Positions 45,464-55,490 of a DNA stretch of 64,000 nt are shown one piece after another. A program made the translations under genes and the position numbers. How positions within the stretch are numbered: position 1 is the first letter of the stretch; every line of letters begins with the position of its first letter. The stretch comes from Mallotus nudiflorus (lineage: Eukaryota; Streptophyta; Magnoliopsida; Malpighiales; Euphorbiaceae). The notes beneath the pieces were generated by a model, which was not told the DNA's origin, made no database searches, and was given only the letters and a program-made list of their open reading frames with translations. The stretch covers positions 762,501-826,500 of the forward strand of contig CANTUR010000605.1 of NCBI GenBank assembly GCA_947683625.1, written 5' to 3'.

Positions 45464-45639
45464 AGTCCCTAGGCATCATTTATTCATAGGGAAATGATTC
45501 GAATAGATCATTAGGCCCAGTATCAATTTGAGGAAAATCTACATTAATAGTAAAAAATTATTCAAGATTTGTCAGAGGCTTAAAACCTTGAGGAGATTTA
45601 TTGGCAACAAAGATTAAAGATTGCATGGCTCAAGGTGGG

Positions 45640-47720
45640 TGACCATAATACAAAGTTTACTATTTATCTACAACTCAATGTAGGTAAAAGAACTAAATTT
45701 TCAAAATTAAAGATGAAAGAGGCTGCTAGGTAGAAGAAGAAAATTAAATATGTTAGGTTATTTTTAGATTTTATAAGAAGTTGTTTGCTTAAGAACATGT
45801 ATTTAGTACTTCTAGTGCAATAAAAAGCCTATAATAAGTGCTAATATAACATATGAATGAACAATTGATATGTCTAATCTTGGAGTAAGAGGTGGAGAGA
45901 ACCATCTTCAATTTAGGCAACCTCAAAAGCCCGAGTCCTGAAGACTTTCAAGGTATCTTTTACCAAACTTATTGGGATATTATGGAGTAAGATGTTTGTG
46001 ATTCTGTGTTTAATTTTTAGTTTACTGGTTACTTACCTTAAAATATTAATAAAACTTTCCTTGTTTCATTTCCCAAAAGAAATAAGGTTTCTCACTTTTG
46101 CCCTATTAGTCTTTACAACTTCATCTATAAAATTATTTAAAAAGTAATAGAGAATAGACTGAAGCCTATTCTAAATTAACTCATCCACCCATCTCAAAGA
46201 GCTTTTGTCCTAAGGAGAGTAATTCAAGATAATATTTTAATAACATACTCATTCTAAAATCCTCTTGTTCAAAGAAAAGGGTGGGTATGGCTTTAAAATT
46301 ATATATGGAAAAGGCTTATAATAGGGTATACTTGGGTTTTCATAGAAAGGTTCTATTTAAGAGTTTATGGATTGCTAGAGTGATGAAATGTGTTACCTTA
46401 ATCAATTCTATGTTGGTTAATGGATGTTCCTTAGCTTAGTTCTCTCCAACTAGAGGTCTAAGAGAGGGTGATCCATTATCATCACATTTTTATTTATTTA
46501 TAACTAATGTATTACCTAGTATAATTGACAATGATGTTAAAGGGGGTAAGATTCAAGGTCTTAAAATTAATAATAGGTGTCATGTTATTACTTCGAGTTT
46601 ATTTGCAAATGACACTATTTTTTTTTTGTAGAGTCTCCTTGTAGGACGCTTATAGATTAAATATACTTTTGGACCAATGCATGAAGGCTACATGGCAAAG
46701 GGTGAATAGAAAAAAATTAGTATTTATTTTGGTAAAATGGCCAATCAAAGAGCTAAGGAGACATATCAGGGATGTCCTATAGATGAGAGAAATGTAAGGT
46801 AGGGATAAATATTTGAGGTTACCTTATGAATAGGAAAATTCAAAACTACAAGATTCTTAGTTTTTACTTAATAAAATTAGGGAAAAGACTCAATCTTAGA
46901 AGCATAAAGCTCTATCCTATACAGGGAGGGAAGCAATGCTAAAGTCAGTACTTATTACTATTCCTTTTTATTCCCTTGCTTACTTTAAGTTCGTAGTATG
47001 TTTTACAATGGAGGTGCATACAAATTTCTCTCATTTTTGGTGGAAGTAAAGGGTGTTCAATGGTAAAAATGGGAGTTTCTTACAAAATCAAAATCTTTTG
47101 GAGGTTGTGGGATTTCATAATATTCTTTTTTAATACTCCGTCTGTTCCTAAATAATTAATGTTTTAGAAGTTTAATTTTGTTCCTAAATAATTGACGTTT
47201 TAAGTTACCAATACATTTTAACCACTTCTTTTTCTTATTTCACCCTTATTTAATATAGAAGAATTAATTGAATAGATATTTACTCCTTTTTTTACTCTAT
47301 ATAAAACTAATATTGGTTGAGGAAATTATTATAAGGCTAGTATAGTATTTTATACATATATTAAATACATTCCTTAATTTATGTGAGGAATCCTAAAACA
47401 TCAATTATTTAGGAATAGAGGGAGTATAGCTTTGTTGGCAAAGAATGTATGAAGGGTAATAAATAATCCAAACTCCCTTTTGGCTAGAATTTTGAAAGCA
47501 TAGTATTGTAATAATGGGGACTTTTTATATGTTGGTCGCTCTTAGAAGGTAGAGATCTAATTTAAAAAGGTATTAGGAGAAATGTTCAAAATGGAAGGGA
47601 GGTGTTAATTTGGCAAGATCTTTGGATTTTAGATTTGTTGGATTTTCATATTCAAACTCTAAGACTCCCTAACACTAATATTCATGTAGTAGCTGACTTG
47701 ATTAATCTTGAAGCAAAATT
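45640..47720 (+). pseudogene. LINE ORF2 reverse transcriptase and C-terminal region
   Basis: Recognisable blocks in order: VGDHNTKF (about 45640), SPEDFQGIF, FCPISLYNFIYKII, NRLKPILN, then PSQRAFVLRRVIQDNIL, GLREGDPLSSHFYLFITN and the catalytic SLFANDTIFF, where the usual F-A-D-D is F-A-N-D. The C-terminal part has FWW and, after the Stowaway insertion, LLAKNV...NNPNSLLARILKA and LIWQDLW, typical of plant LINE C-termini. Many stops and frameshifts; no function expected. Confidence 0.78.
47136..47424. mobile_element. Stowaway MITE (Tc1/mariner type)
   Basis: 289 bp flanked by TA on both sides (47134-47135 and 47425-47426). TIRs are CTCCGTCTGTTCCTAAATA and, reverse-complemented from the right, CTCCCTCTATTCCTAAATA, extending on to TAATTRATGTTTTAG. 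This is the classic Stowaway end. It sits in the LINE C-terminal region. No coding capacity. Confidence 0.92.
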
Positions 47721-47735
47721 TGGCCTCTAAATTTA

Positions 47736-47816
47736 CTTTGACAATCTTTTTTTTTTTTTTTTTGCAGATTTTGAAGTTGAATCAATTGATGGGATCTTTC
47801 ATAATTACTTTTTTCC
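47736..47816. other. LINE 3' flank with T run
   Basis: A run of about 19 T at 47747-47764 after the last LINE homology. If it were a LINE tail it would have to be A on this strand, so it is not the LINE's own poly-A. Confidence 0.35.
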
Positions 47817-47895
47817 CTCATAATTACTTTTTTGAACACCAAAAATATTAATGCATTCTTAATATTTTTAGTGTTTAAAAAAAGTAATTATGAGG
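47817..47895. repeat. Short fold-back repeat
   Basis: CTCATAATTACTTTTTTGAA with CACCAAAAATATTAA on the left pairs with its near-perfect inverse at 47860-47894 around a few-base loop. Almost the whole 79 bp is one hairpin. It may be a minimal MITE; no TSD was found. Confidence 0.7.
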
Positions 47896-47899
47896 ACAA

Positions 47900-49834
47900 G
47901 AATTTTTTAAGGTCATCTCCAGCAGAAGAAAAGTATAAGAAACCCAAAAGTTATTCCTTAAGTGATGAGGAAAGTAAACTAAGAGAAGTAGTTTGGTGAA
48001 GAGTTTTTAAGCCTCATCCTAAGTTTGATTGAAATTCAATAATTTTGTTGGCCTAAACCCAAATTCAATAATTAGTTAATTAATTAAGTTATCAGTTATT
48101 TTTTTAAAATGTTACTACTGACAAAAATATACTATTAGTAAAAATATAATGTTAGAGGAAAGATAATGTTAGTGAAGACATGATTTTAGTGGAGCTAATT
48201 TTTGAGGGAGTAGGTGAAGTTTTAGAAGGAGAATTGGAGGCACAGAAAAGAACAATTTCAACATCGATAACTCATTGTATTTAGTTTAGCTTTGAATTTT
48301 ACAATTTTTTTTATTTAGATTTGGTTATTAGTTACATGAACCAAAATTTGTTAGATTTTTAGTGATTCTCTGTAAGTCTCTAGTTCTCTTAAGTGATTCT
48401 CTAATTATTTCCTTGATTATCTAAATTTTTTCATCAAGCATTGATAGTTAAATTTAACAATTATACAACTAATTTATAACGCAAAAAACTTAAATCTCTT
48501 AACTTTGTAAAAGAAAATCATCTGTAAAAAGTAAGAATTCATAGTCTTGGTAGATTGATGTGCCTCACACACTTATCAAGCTCACAATTGTAATTTTCAA
48601 AGGCTAGAGGGAGAGAAAAATTGTCATGCTCGATAGGACTCATTAAATGATACTAAGAACAAAATTTTTTTATGAAAAAAGACATTGTAAGACTTAAAAC
48701 TAAGAGAAGGTGCCTACAACAGTAGGACTAGAAGATTCATTCTCCATATAGTGGAGAACTTTGAGAGGAACATTCAAACTTAAGATCAAATGATAAAAAA
48801 CATTAAAGTCTAAGTAGGACTTTTTGTTGAACATATGATGTAGTCACTTATCCAAATATTGCTAAAAAAAATATAGATCATAAGCTAGGGTTATAAACAT
48901 GCACACAAGGTTTTTGTAAACTTTAAAGGACTATTATCAAGAGTGTCAGAATGCACTTTTTGAAAAATTAAGTTAGAAGTTAGATCATTACCTATATTAA
49001 ACTACTTACATGATTCAATAAAATTGTAAATTGTAAATAGGGAAGCTCCCCTAAGGCTAATAAATAGCTTAAAGAAATTGAGGGGTAATCCTTTAGAGCA
49101 TCATATGAGATAAATGATTCTTACTACCTAGTTCAAACAAAAATCCAAGAGAAAGATACATACCTCCACACGAAATGAAGGAGATTTGCAACACCTAAAG
49201 TTACTTAAAATGGTTGTCTTGGTAGCAAACTAGTGCTCCCTCATTAAATTTTTATTAATACTAATCCTATTATGTATTATAATTTGTATGACTATGATGG
49301 TGGTGTCTAAAGAAGCCCATAGAGCATGTCTCTAGTTTGTCATAGGGAGATCCCATAAGGATATTAAAAACCATATGTGCAGAAACCTATATTAGATGTG
49401 GATGCTATGGGAGATCTAATGCAAGAGCTATATGGACTAGACTGGAGACAAATTGGTCATCTAGAGTTTCACTAATCCTATACTGATGTAATAGATAAAG
49501 AGAATTCTTATCCTAGGGATTATAGAATTTTAGAGTTCTTTTTATTCTTTACAGAAATGATATACTCTTATTTAATAGATATTTTGAGTTAATATTTAAT
49601 TAATGTTATTTATTATTATTTGATGAATTGGTAAATATACATTAAGATGTTTCAGATTAGGGTTTTACTTAAATAAATTTAATTTATATAGGATTTGTAC
49701 TTAGTTGATTATGTTTAATTAGATTTAAAATGCATGACTCATCTTTTGCTCATTTGGTATTAATTCTTAGACCTCTTTTCTTATGATGCATAATTTGGAA
49801 AAGTCACTTGCATCACTCAAATATATGTAAACCA
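47900..49834. other. Unassigned non-coding region, possible trace of gypsy gag
   Basis: Mostly anonymous AT-rich DNA. At about 49440-49570 a + frame reads YTDVIDKENSYPRDYRI, which resembles the PYPxWVDK...PFPRGFKxPDF block before the gag core in some Ty3/gypsy elements. The match is short and has stops, so this is weak. Nothing else is supported. Confidence 0.3.
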
Positions 49835-50013
49835 TATATTAGGATATAATATATTCTAATTATATGTTATTATGCCTTGCAGTAATATATTAAGAAGTTC
49901 CTTGAAGGTGAGTTTCTGACTACAACAGATACATCCATTAAGATAGTTCTTAAACTTCCAACAAATTCCTATACCTCTAATCCAAGTTCCCTTCCACAAA
50001 CATATTATTCATG
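49835..50013 (+). repeat. Local duplication, copy 1 (possible exon)
   Basis: TATAATATATTCTAATTATA to CATATTATTCATGACC resembles 51240-51425, about 1.4 kb away in the same orientation. Both copies start with a pyrimidine/AG junction (CCTTGCAG, CCTTGTAG), then GAAGGT(G/A)AGTTT and CTTCCAACAAATTCC / CTTCCATAAAATTCT. After the AG, copy 1 is open for about 40 codons. It continues after the TRIM at 50617-50665. Product unknown. Confidence 0.5.
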
Positions 50014-50018
50014 ACCAC

Positions 50019-50195
50019 TGTTAAGAAGTTAATGAGTGTTAAGAGTATTGGTCCAAGCACACATATTTGGACTTATAAATGGGGTTAAGCGCATTTAACA
50101 CAAAACTAATTGGCTTATGTTAAATTCCAATCTACACCACTTATAAGCCATTGTATTGCTTTGCACTTTTCTAATATGGGATATATTTTCCAACA
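50019..50195 (-). repeat. Left (3') LTR of the TRIM
   Basis: TGTTAAGAAGTTAATGAG to TTTTCCAACA on +, 177 bp, followed by CTCCCCTCAAGT, the complement of the polypurine tract. Confidence 0.85.
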
Positions 50196-50427
50196 CTCCC
50201 CTCAAGTGTAGCTCCCTAGACCAGTTACATTTGCCAAACATAAATAGACCATACCTAATGACTTAAATGGGGTCACTCCCAATGACTTAAATAGAATCAC
50301 AAATAGGTAACACCTAATGACTCATATGGATCATACTAAACTTAAATGGGTTATTCCCAATGACTAAAATAGGGTCACAAATGGGTCATACTAAACTTAA
50401 AGTCTTAAAAATGAGTCCAAGATCACT

Positions 50428-50439
50428 GCTTTGATACCA
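50428..50439 (-). promoter_or_regulatory. Primer-binding site of the TRIM (tRNA-Met)
   Basis: TGGTATCAAAGC on the minus strand, directly at the end of the right LTR; one mismatch to the tRNA-iMet complement TGGTATCAGAGC. Confidence 0.85.
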
Positions 50440-50616
50440 TCTTAATAAGTCCAGAGAACTCGAGAGAGTTGGTCCATGCATATACATATGGACTTATAAA
50501 TGGAATTGAGCCTATATAACACAAAACCACTTGGCTTATATTAAGGTCTAATCTACACCACTTATAAGTCACTTTATTGCTATACACTTTTCTAATATAG
50601 GAAATATTCTCCAATA
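50440..50616 (-). repeat. Right (5') LTR of the TRIM
   Basis: TCTTAATAAGTCCAGAG to TCTCCAATA on +, 177 bp, the same length as the left LTR. Confidence 0.85.
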
Positions 50617-50665
50617 ACCGCAAAGAATGTTAAGTAATAGCATCAATGAATTTGTTACATACTAC

Positions 50666-51234
50666 ATCTCTTTTTATTAATCCCTCGTGCTTATTATAAA
50701 AAATATGGCATGTTTATGTGCAATCATAATAATTAAGAGCTGACTAATCTCTCACTCGTATTACAATTGTTAGCAATATAATAAATTTTTCCATAAACTA
50801 TTATCACTTGTTAAAATCTCATATGAGCCATTATTATTATTTATTAGTATTGGTAGGAGGAAGAAGATTTATTTGAGTGTGGGATATAAGTTCCAACTCG
50901 AGTAAATCCAAAGAAAATACCTTGAGGGATGCCCCAAATTGTTTGATATATGCATTAACTAAGCTATCAGGAATTGTAAAAATTGGATAAATAAGACCTT
51001 ATATATTTGGATGCATGCTTATCATGCAAGTTATAGCTTATTATAGAACATATGGTACCATGAAGCATATGTATCATGGCCAATTGACCTTAACTTTTAT
51101 TAAGGTACTTTAGCCATTTTTCTCCACATTCTATAGTAAATATTTGAACTTGTAAAAAAAAAAAAACTTAATGCTAGAAGATAATGGAAAAACACTTTAA
51201 TGGAAAGACATTACATTCTTAAACATGTATAACC
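50666..51234. other. Unassigned spacer
   Basis: AT-rich; no gene or repeat recognised. An A run of 13 is at about 51157. Confidence 0.4.
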
Positions 51235-51446
51235 TTAGAATGCTATTTATAATATATACTAATCATATGTTGTTATATGCCTTGTAGTCATTTGTTGTGG
51301 AGCATATTGAAGGTAAGTTTATGAGGGAAATAAACACATTTTTTAAGACAATTCTTGAACTTCCATAAAATTCTTATACATATGATTTAAGTTTCAATCC
51401 ATATACAGATTTGTCATAATTATAAAGAGTGTGTGAGTAATTTATT
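51235..51446 (+). repeat. Local duplication, copy 2 (possible exon)
   Basis: Homologous to 49835-50013 and 50617-50650. After the CCTTGTAG junction a + frame reads SFVVEHIEGKFMREINTFF and then KTILELP before a stop. Copy 1 has KKFLEGEFLTTTDTSIKIVL and KLP at the same place, so amino-acid resemblance persists. It is cut at about 51447 by a MULE-type MITE. Confidence 0.45.
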
Positions 51447-51919
51447 CAGATCAAATGCATAAGAGGGTATCGAACTTTAGCTTGCTTTCAATTCAGTTGC
51501 CAAACATTAATTTGTTTCTTTTTAGTTTCACAACAATTACTTAATTTTTTTTATTTGAACAATTCAAAATTACTATTTTAATATAGAATTAAAGATTTTT
51601 TTTCAAATAAGTCCATATTTTCTATATATTTATAGGAAATAAAGAAACATTTGAAAATTATTTTGATTTCACCTAGTAAGAACATATTTATTTTGAGTAG
51701 TATTAGAGTCTAAGAGAAAGTAATCTTCTAAAACTTTTATAATTTTCAAACTAAATTGAAAAGATAAAGTAAAATAGTTTTAAAGAGAAATTCTATGGAC
51801 TAAAAGTTTTTGGCAGTACCCTTTTTAAAATAAACTAAAGTTAGGTTTCAAAAAAAATTTATTCAGCACCCAAAGTGTAAGTGTAAAGTTAGAGGGCCAT
51901 TATTTTAATTCCAATTTAT
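51447..51919. mobile_element. MULE-type MITE (inverse orientation to the one at 59426)
   Basis: Starts AGATCAAATGCATAAGAGGG and ends near AAGTGTAAAGTTAGAGGGCC + ATTATTTTAATTCC. It matches the reverse complement of 59426-59938 along most of its length (for example TTTCAATTCAGTT, TAGAATTAAAGATTTTTTTT, TTTTCTATATATTTA). Flanks share AATTTATT on both sides (51437-51444 region and 51920-51927), consistent with a 9-bp MULE TSD with one mismatch. Confidence 0.7.
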
Positions 51920-52041
51920 TGAAAGCACTGATTCTGAGCTTTTTGCCAAATTACGGTAAAACTTAAAAATTTTACTAATTTATGGTGTATTTCCAATTTA
52001 TGGTATTTTTGTTAAGGGGGTATGCGAGTTGACTTTTGACT

Positions 52042-53267
52042 TGTTGCGTTCAAAACTCGCAAGCACATGGATTATGAATTACAATATAAAGAGTTAACAT
52101 TCCTATGAGGATTGTATATTGAGTACTAATATTTTTAGTTATGATCTCAGCTACAATAATCTAAATTAAATTTAAATAAGATCATTAAAGCTCAGAGCCT
52201 AGGTTTAGTTTCACTATTCTAATCTAATCATTAACACTAATTTAATAAGAAAAATATTGATTTTAGTTAAGGGCAATTATTCTAAAATACCAAAAGACTC
52301 TCTTGAATTCAATTAAGCATGTTAAGATTAAAATTTAACCTACTCTTATGATTAAGAAATTAATTTTAACTCATTAAGCTCCTTAATAATTAGTTTACTA
52401 ATAAAGAGCTTCCCTACTCTCGTGGTTCCCTAAAGAGCACACCTACTCTCATGATTAAGTGGACTAAGTCCTATGAGTTATAAGCAAATGAATTCTTTTA
52501 ACTCTCGTTGGTAAATCCACCCATAAACATCCAAATAAGTTGGCCAAGAATGAAAGCATACATTAAATGCAAACTTATAAAATTAATCAAAAATCAAATG
52601 AATAAAACTTATGTTCAATCACATCTTGGAATAGCTACTCCTAACCTAAACCTTAAAAAGAGTTTAGCCACATATAATTGTGGTGAGGAACAAAAATATA
52701 ATTAAACGAATAAAAGATGATGAAGAAGAAAATATGAATAAATCTCTTGAATCTCATGACTCCCCTTCAATCTTTGCCTTCAAGGATTGCTCCCCAGATT
52801 CTCTTTTTATAAGGTTGGTAAGAGAGATGAAAACCCTTAAAATCTTCATCCTTTTTAAGCAAGGAAACCATTTTTGTTCTGACAGGGTTATAGACATGGC
52901 CGTGTTAGAACTGATGTTAACCTTTCAAATTTTCTATAGATTAGGTAGACTGACACACTGGATAAGATAGGGGATCATGGTGCCCATGTTGCTCACTATT
53001 CACAATCCAATGACCGACACTACCATGGATATGGTCATGTTCCAAACCATATCAAGCTACTATTTACTATTTATGGAATTCTTTGCTAAAATCTCCTACA
53101 AAAAAAAGGGAAAACCTTAATCAATACTCAAATAAAATTCCTAATTAAACTAAAATTATGCTAAAATGACTCCTAATTAGACTTAATTACTACCCAAATT
53201 AATCTAATTACTTGTTCAAATTTCATTAAAATTCAACTCAAATATATGTAAAGAATTACACACATCA
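52042..53267 (-). repeat. Left (3') LTR of the minus-strand Athila-like element
   Basis: On the minus strand TGATGTGTGTAATTC to GAACGCAACA, 1226 bp. It aligns with the right LTR apart from indels (a block of about 45 bp near 57970-58015 is missing here). It contains GACATGGCCGTGT and related motifs at 52890-53050. Frames inside (52508-52705 and 52680-52970) reflect LTR sequence, with a counterpart at 58358-58555. Confidence 0.85.
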
Positions 53268-53300
53268 AATTCCCCCACACCAAAGCTTTGCTTGTCCTCA
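53268..53300 (-). promoter_or_regulatory. Polypurine tract of the minus-strand Athila-like element
   Basis: On the minus strand TTGAGGACAAGCAAAGCTTT then GGTGTGGGGGAATT, directly before the LTR start TGATGTG. The same GGACAAGCAA block is seen at 6155 in the other Athila-like element. Confidence 0.85.
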
Positions 53301-55490
53301 AGCAAAAATGAAATTTGAAATTTAAAGAAGAAGCTCAACTACAACTAAAGATTTATAACTTCTAAGACATGCAAACTAATAACATAGAGATTGAAACTTA
53401 TTTACTAAAGAGGATAAATGGACAAAAATACATCATGTATGAATAATTTACTAATCATGATCCAAGCATATAACTCTTTGAAATCTAATGAACATAATAA
53501 TAGAAAAAGAGCATTAAGGTCTATAACTATTTTAAAAAAACTTTGATTATGAATGCATTTTACACTCCATTTCATAACATTTTTTCTTATTGTCGTGGCA
53601 AGTGCATTTTATGATCAATCTTACCTTTTTTTTTTAATTCTTTCAAATCAATTCTTCCCACTCTTATTGATTCCTCATCGTTCCTATATTACTAAGCGTA
53701 GATACCACCAAATAGGTCTTTTGGATATTCATACTCTAATTAGAGTATTGGAGTATATTCAAAGCATGTAAAAGTTTAGATTTAAGCACTGCTCTTACTT
53801 AAGAAAAGAGAGTCTTTTTTTTTAGAATTACAAAACCAAAATGCATTCTTTCCTAAAATTATGTTTAAATTCAATCTCCAAATTTATGCTTAGGTTATAA
53901 AAACTAAATTTTTCATACATAATGACCATGTTCAACTATCTTAATTAATAAACCATTCAATATTTCAATAATTGAATCAAATTTGCACACTTATCTACTA
54001 TTGCCCTCTAATCGTAATTGAGCATCAATTTTGCATAAAAAAAATTAAGGACAAACCCAACTAAAAGTGTAGAAAAATTAAGCTGAAGGTTAATGAGAAT
54101 CGAAAAACTTTTATTATTATTTTTTGTAAAAGTAATTAACTAGAATACTAACTATCTAAATGCAAATTGCCTATACAATATACTTATATATATATATATA
54201 TATATAATGCAAATCATTATCATTTTAAACTAAAATTATAGAGCATGAAAAACTAAAATGCTAGACCAAAAATTATGAAATAAAAATGTAAATGGCATCC
54301 TCTCCCATACTTATCATTGTCATTATCCTTAATGACTAAATAAAAAAGAATAAAGAAATCACAAAATAACTAGAACATTAAACAAAATATAAAGGAGAAG
54401 AAAAAATTACTTCCCTAGATAGTGATCCTTGGAGATGAGTGCTAAACATTACAAAATGAAACATAAAACAAAATGAAATAAGAACAATATAAAAACAAAA
54501 ATAAGTGTACGAGTATTACAAACCAAAAAGAAAGAAACAACATTAAGTACAGAGGCAGAATATAAAATATCCAAAATTATGTTTGGTTTTTTAAAAAAAT
54601 AAATTAAGAGGAAAACAACAAGAATTGATGTGGTGAAAAGGGAAAAGTGAGAAGAGAAAAGAAAAGAAGAGAGAAAATGAAGATGGGTGGTTAGGGTTTA
54701 AAGAGGGGTTAATATAGGTCATGTGACACAGCCATGTCAAGGCTGTGTGACATATCATGCTATATTTTTTGTCTCATAACGTGGCTATGTCTTAGTCTTG
54801 TTGAAGGGCATGCTTACTTCTATGTAGAACTTCAAATTGCTATCAATTTAGCATAAGGAGCATATGACCATATGAGAAACTAAGCTACCTTTTGGGCAGA
54901 ATGGATGTTGGGACAAGGTTAGAAACACAACCATGACATGGCTATGTTGCCTACTAGAAAAGTAATTAAAATGATGTGTACCTAACCATGGCCAATGACA
55001 TGGCCATTCTTCTGGGCATATGGTCCCTTTAAACTAGTGTTCCAGATATTTTTGCCTCCTTTTCTTTATGATCCTAAGTTAAAAAAAATGAAAAACTAAG
55101 ATAAATAAAAGAAAAATAAAGCATAAACATAAAATAAAAAAATATAAGTAAGCAAACATTGGGTTGCCTCCTAATTAGTGCTATTTTAAGGTCATTAGCT
55201 TGACCTTAATATTGGATCTTCATTTAGGGAGGATTGATTAAAGAATAGTCCTCCCCCACTTAAGCTCACTTATTTGACACTTGAAAAGAAGATGAAAAAT
55301 TCTTAAAATTCCTAGCCTTCATAACACTTTTAGTTTGCCACTTGTTAGTATTTTTCCTTAGAGGCCCCTTTTTCTTCTGTACTGTCTTGGTTGCTTTCAT
55401 CTCCTTCATATCATGAATGGGGAGCTTTTTAAGTGGTTCTTTGAGAACTTAAGGAAGAACATCTTTAGCACTAACCTTAACTACATCCAC
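53301..55490 (-). other. Post-pol region of the minus-strand Athila-like element
   Basis: AT-rich, non-coding apart from a degraded segment at about 55140-55490 that reads like the end of the Athila post-pol linker (LKIALIRRQPNV). A hairpin TGTGACACAGCC / GGCTGTGTGACA with a 7-base loop lies at 54722-54752, one mismatch in the stem. A TA microsatellite is at about 54184-54207. Confidence 0.5.

Larger units (their letters stand above)
42850..47730 (+). mobile_element. L1-like LINE (non-LTR retrotransposon), broken by later insertions
   Basis: Endonuclease sequence (43120-43574), reverse transcriptase (about 45640-46900) and a C-terminal zinc-binding-type region (about 46980-47720) lie in the order of a plant L1-type ORF2. 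An ORF1-like basic tail (GRKWKRV near 42975) precedes it. A TIR element (43575-45463) splits it after the endonuclease and a Stowaway MITE (47136-47424) splits the C-terminal part. No poly-A end or TSD could be set, so both limits are approximate. Confidence 0.75.
50019..50616 (-). mobile_element. TRIM (terminal-repeat retrotransposon in miniature)
   Basis: 598 bp. Two 177-bp LTRs (50019-50195 and 50440-50616) flank a 244-bp interior. On the minus strand the LTR begins TGTTGGAAAATAT; a polypurine tract (ACTTGAGGGGAG) lies before the left LTR and a tRNA-Met primer-binding site directly after the right one. TSDs are ACCAC (50014-50018) and ACCGC (50617-50621). The interior has no coding capacity, only a short repeat (AATGACTTAAATGGGGTCAC and variants). 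LTRs are roughly three quarters identical by eye, so the insertion is old. Confidence 0.88.

Noticed and set aside
52508..52970. Candidate genes with a second copy at 58358-59034
   Set aside because: They are parts of the two Athila LTRs.
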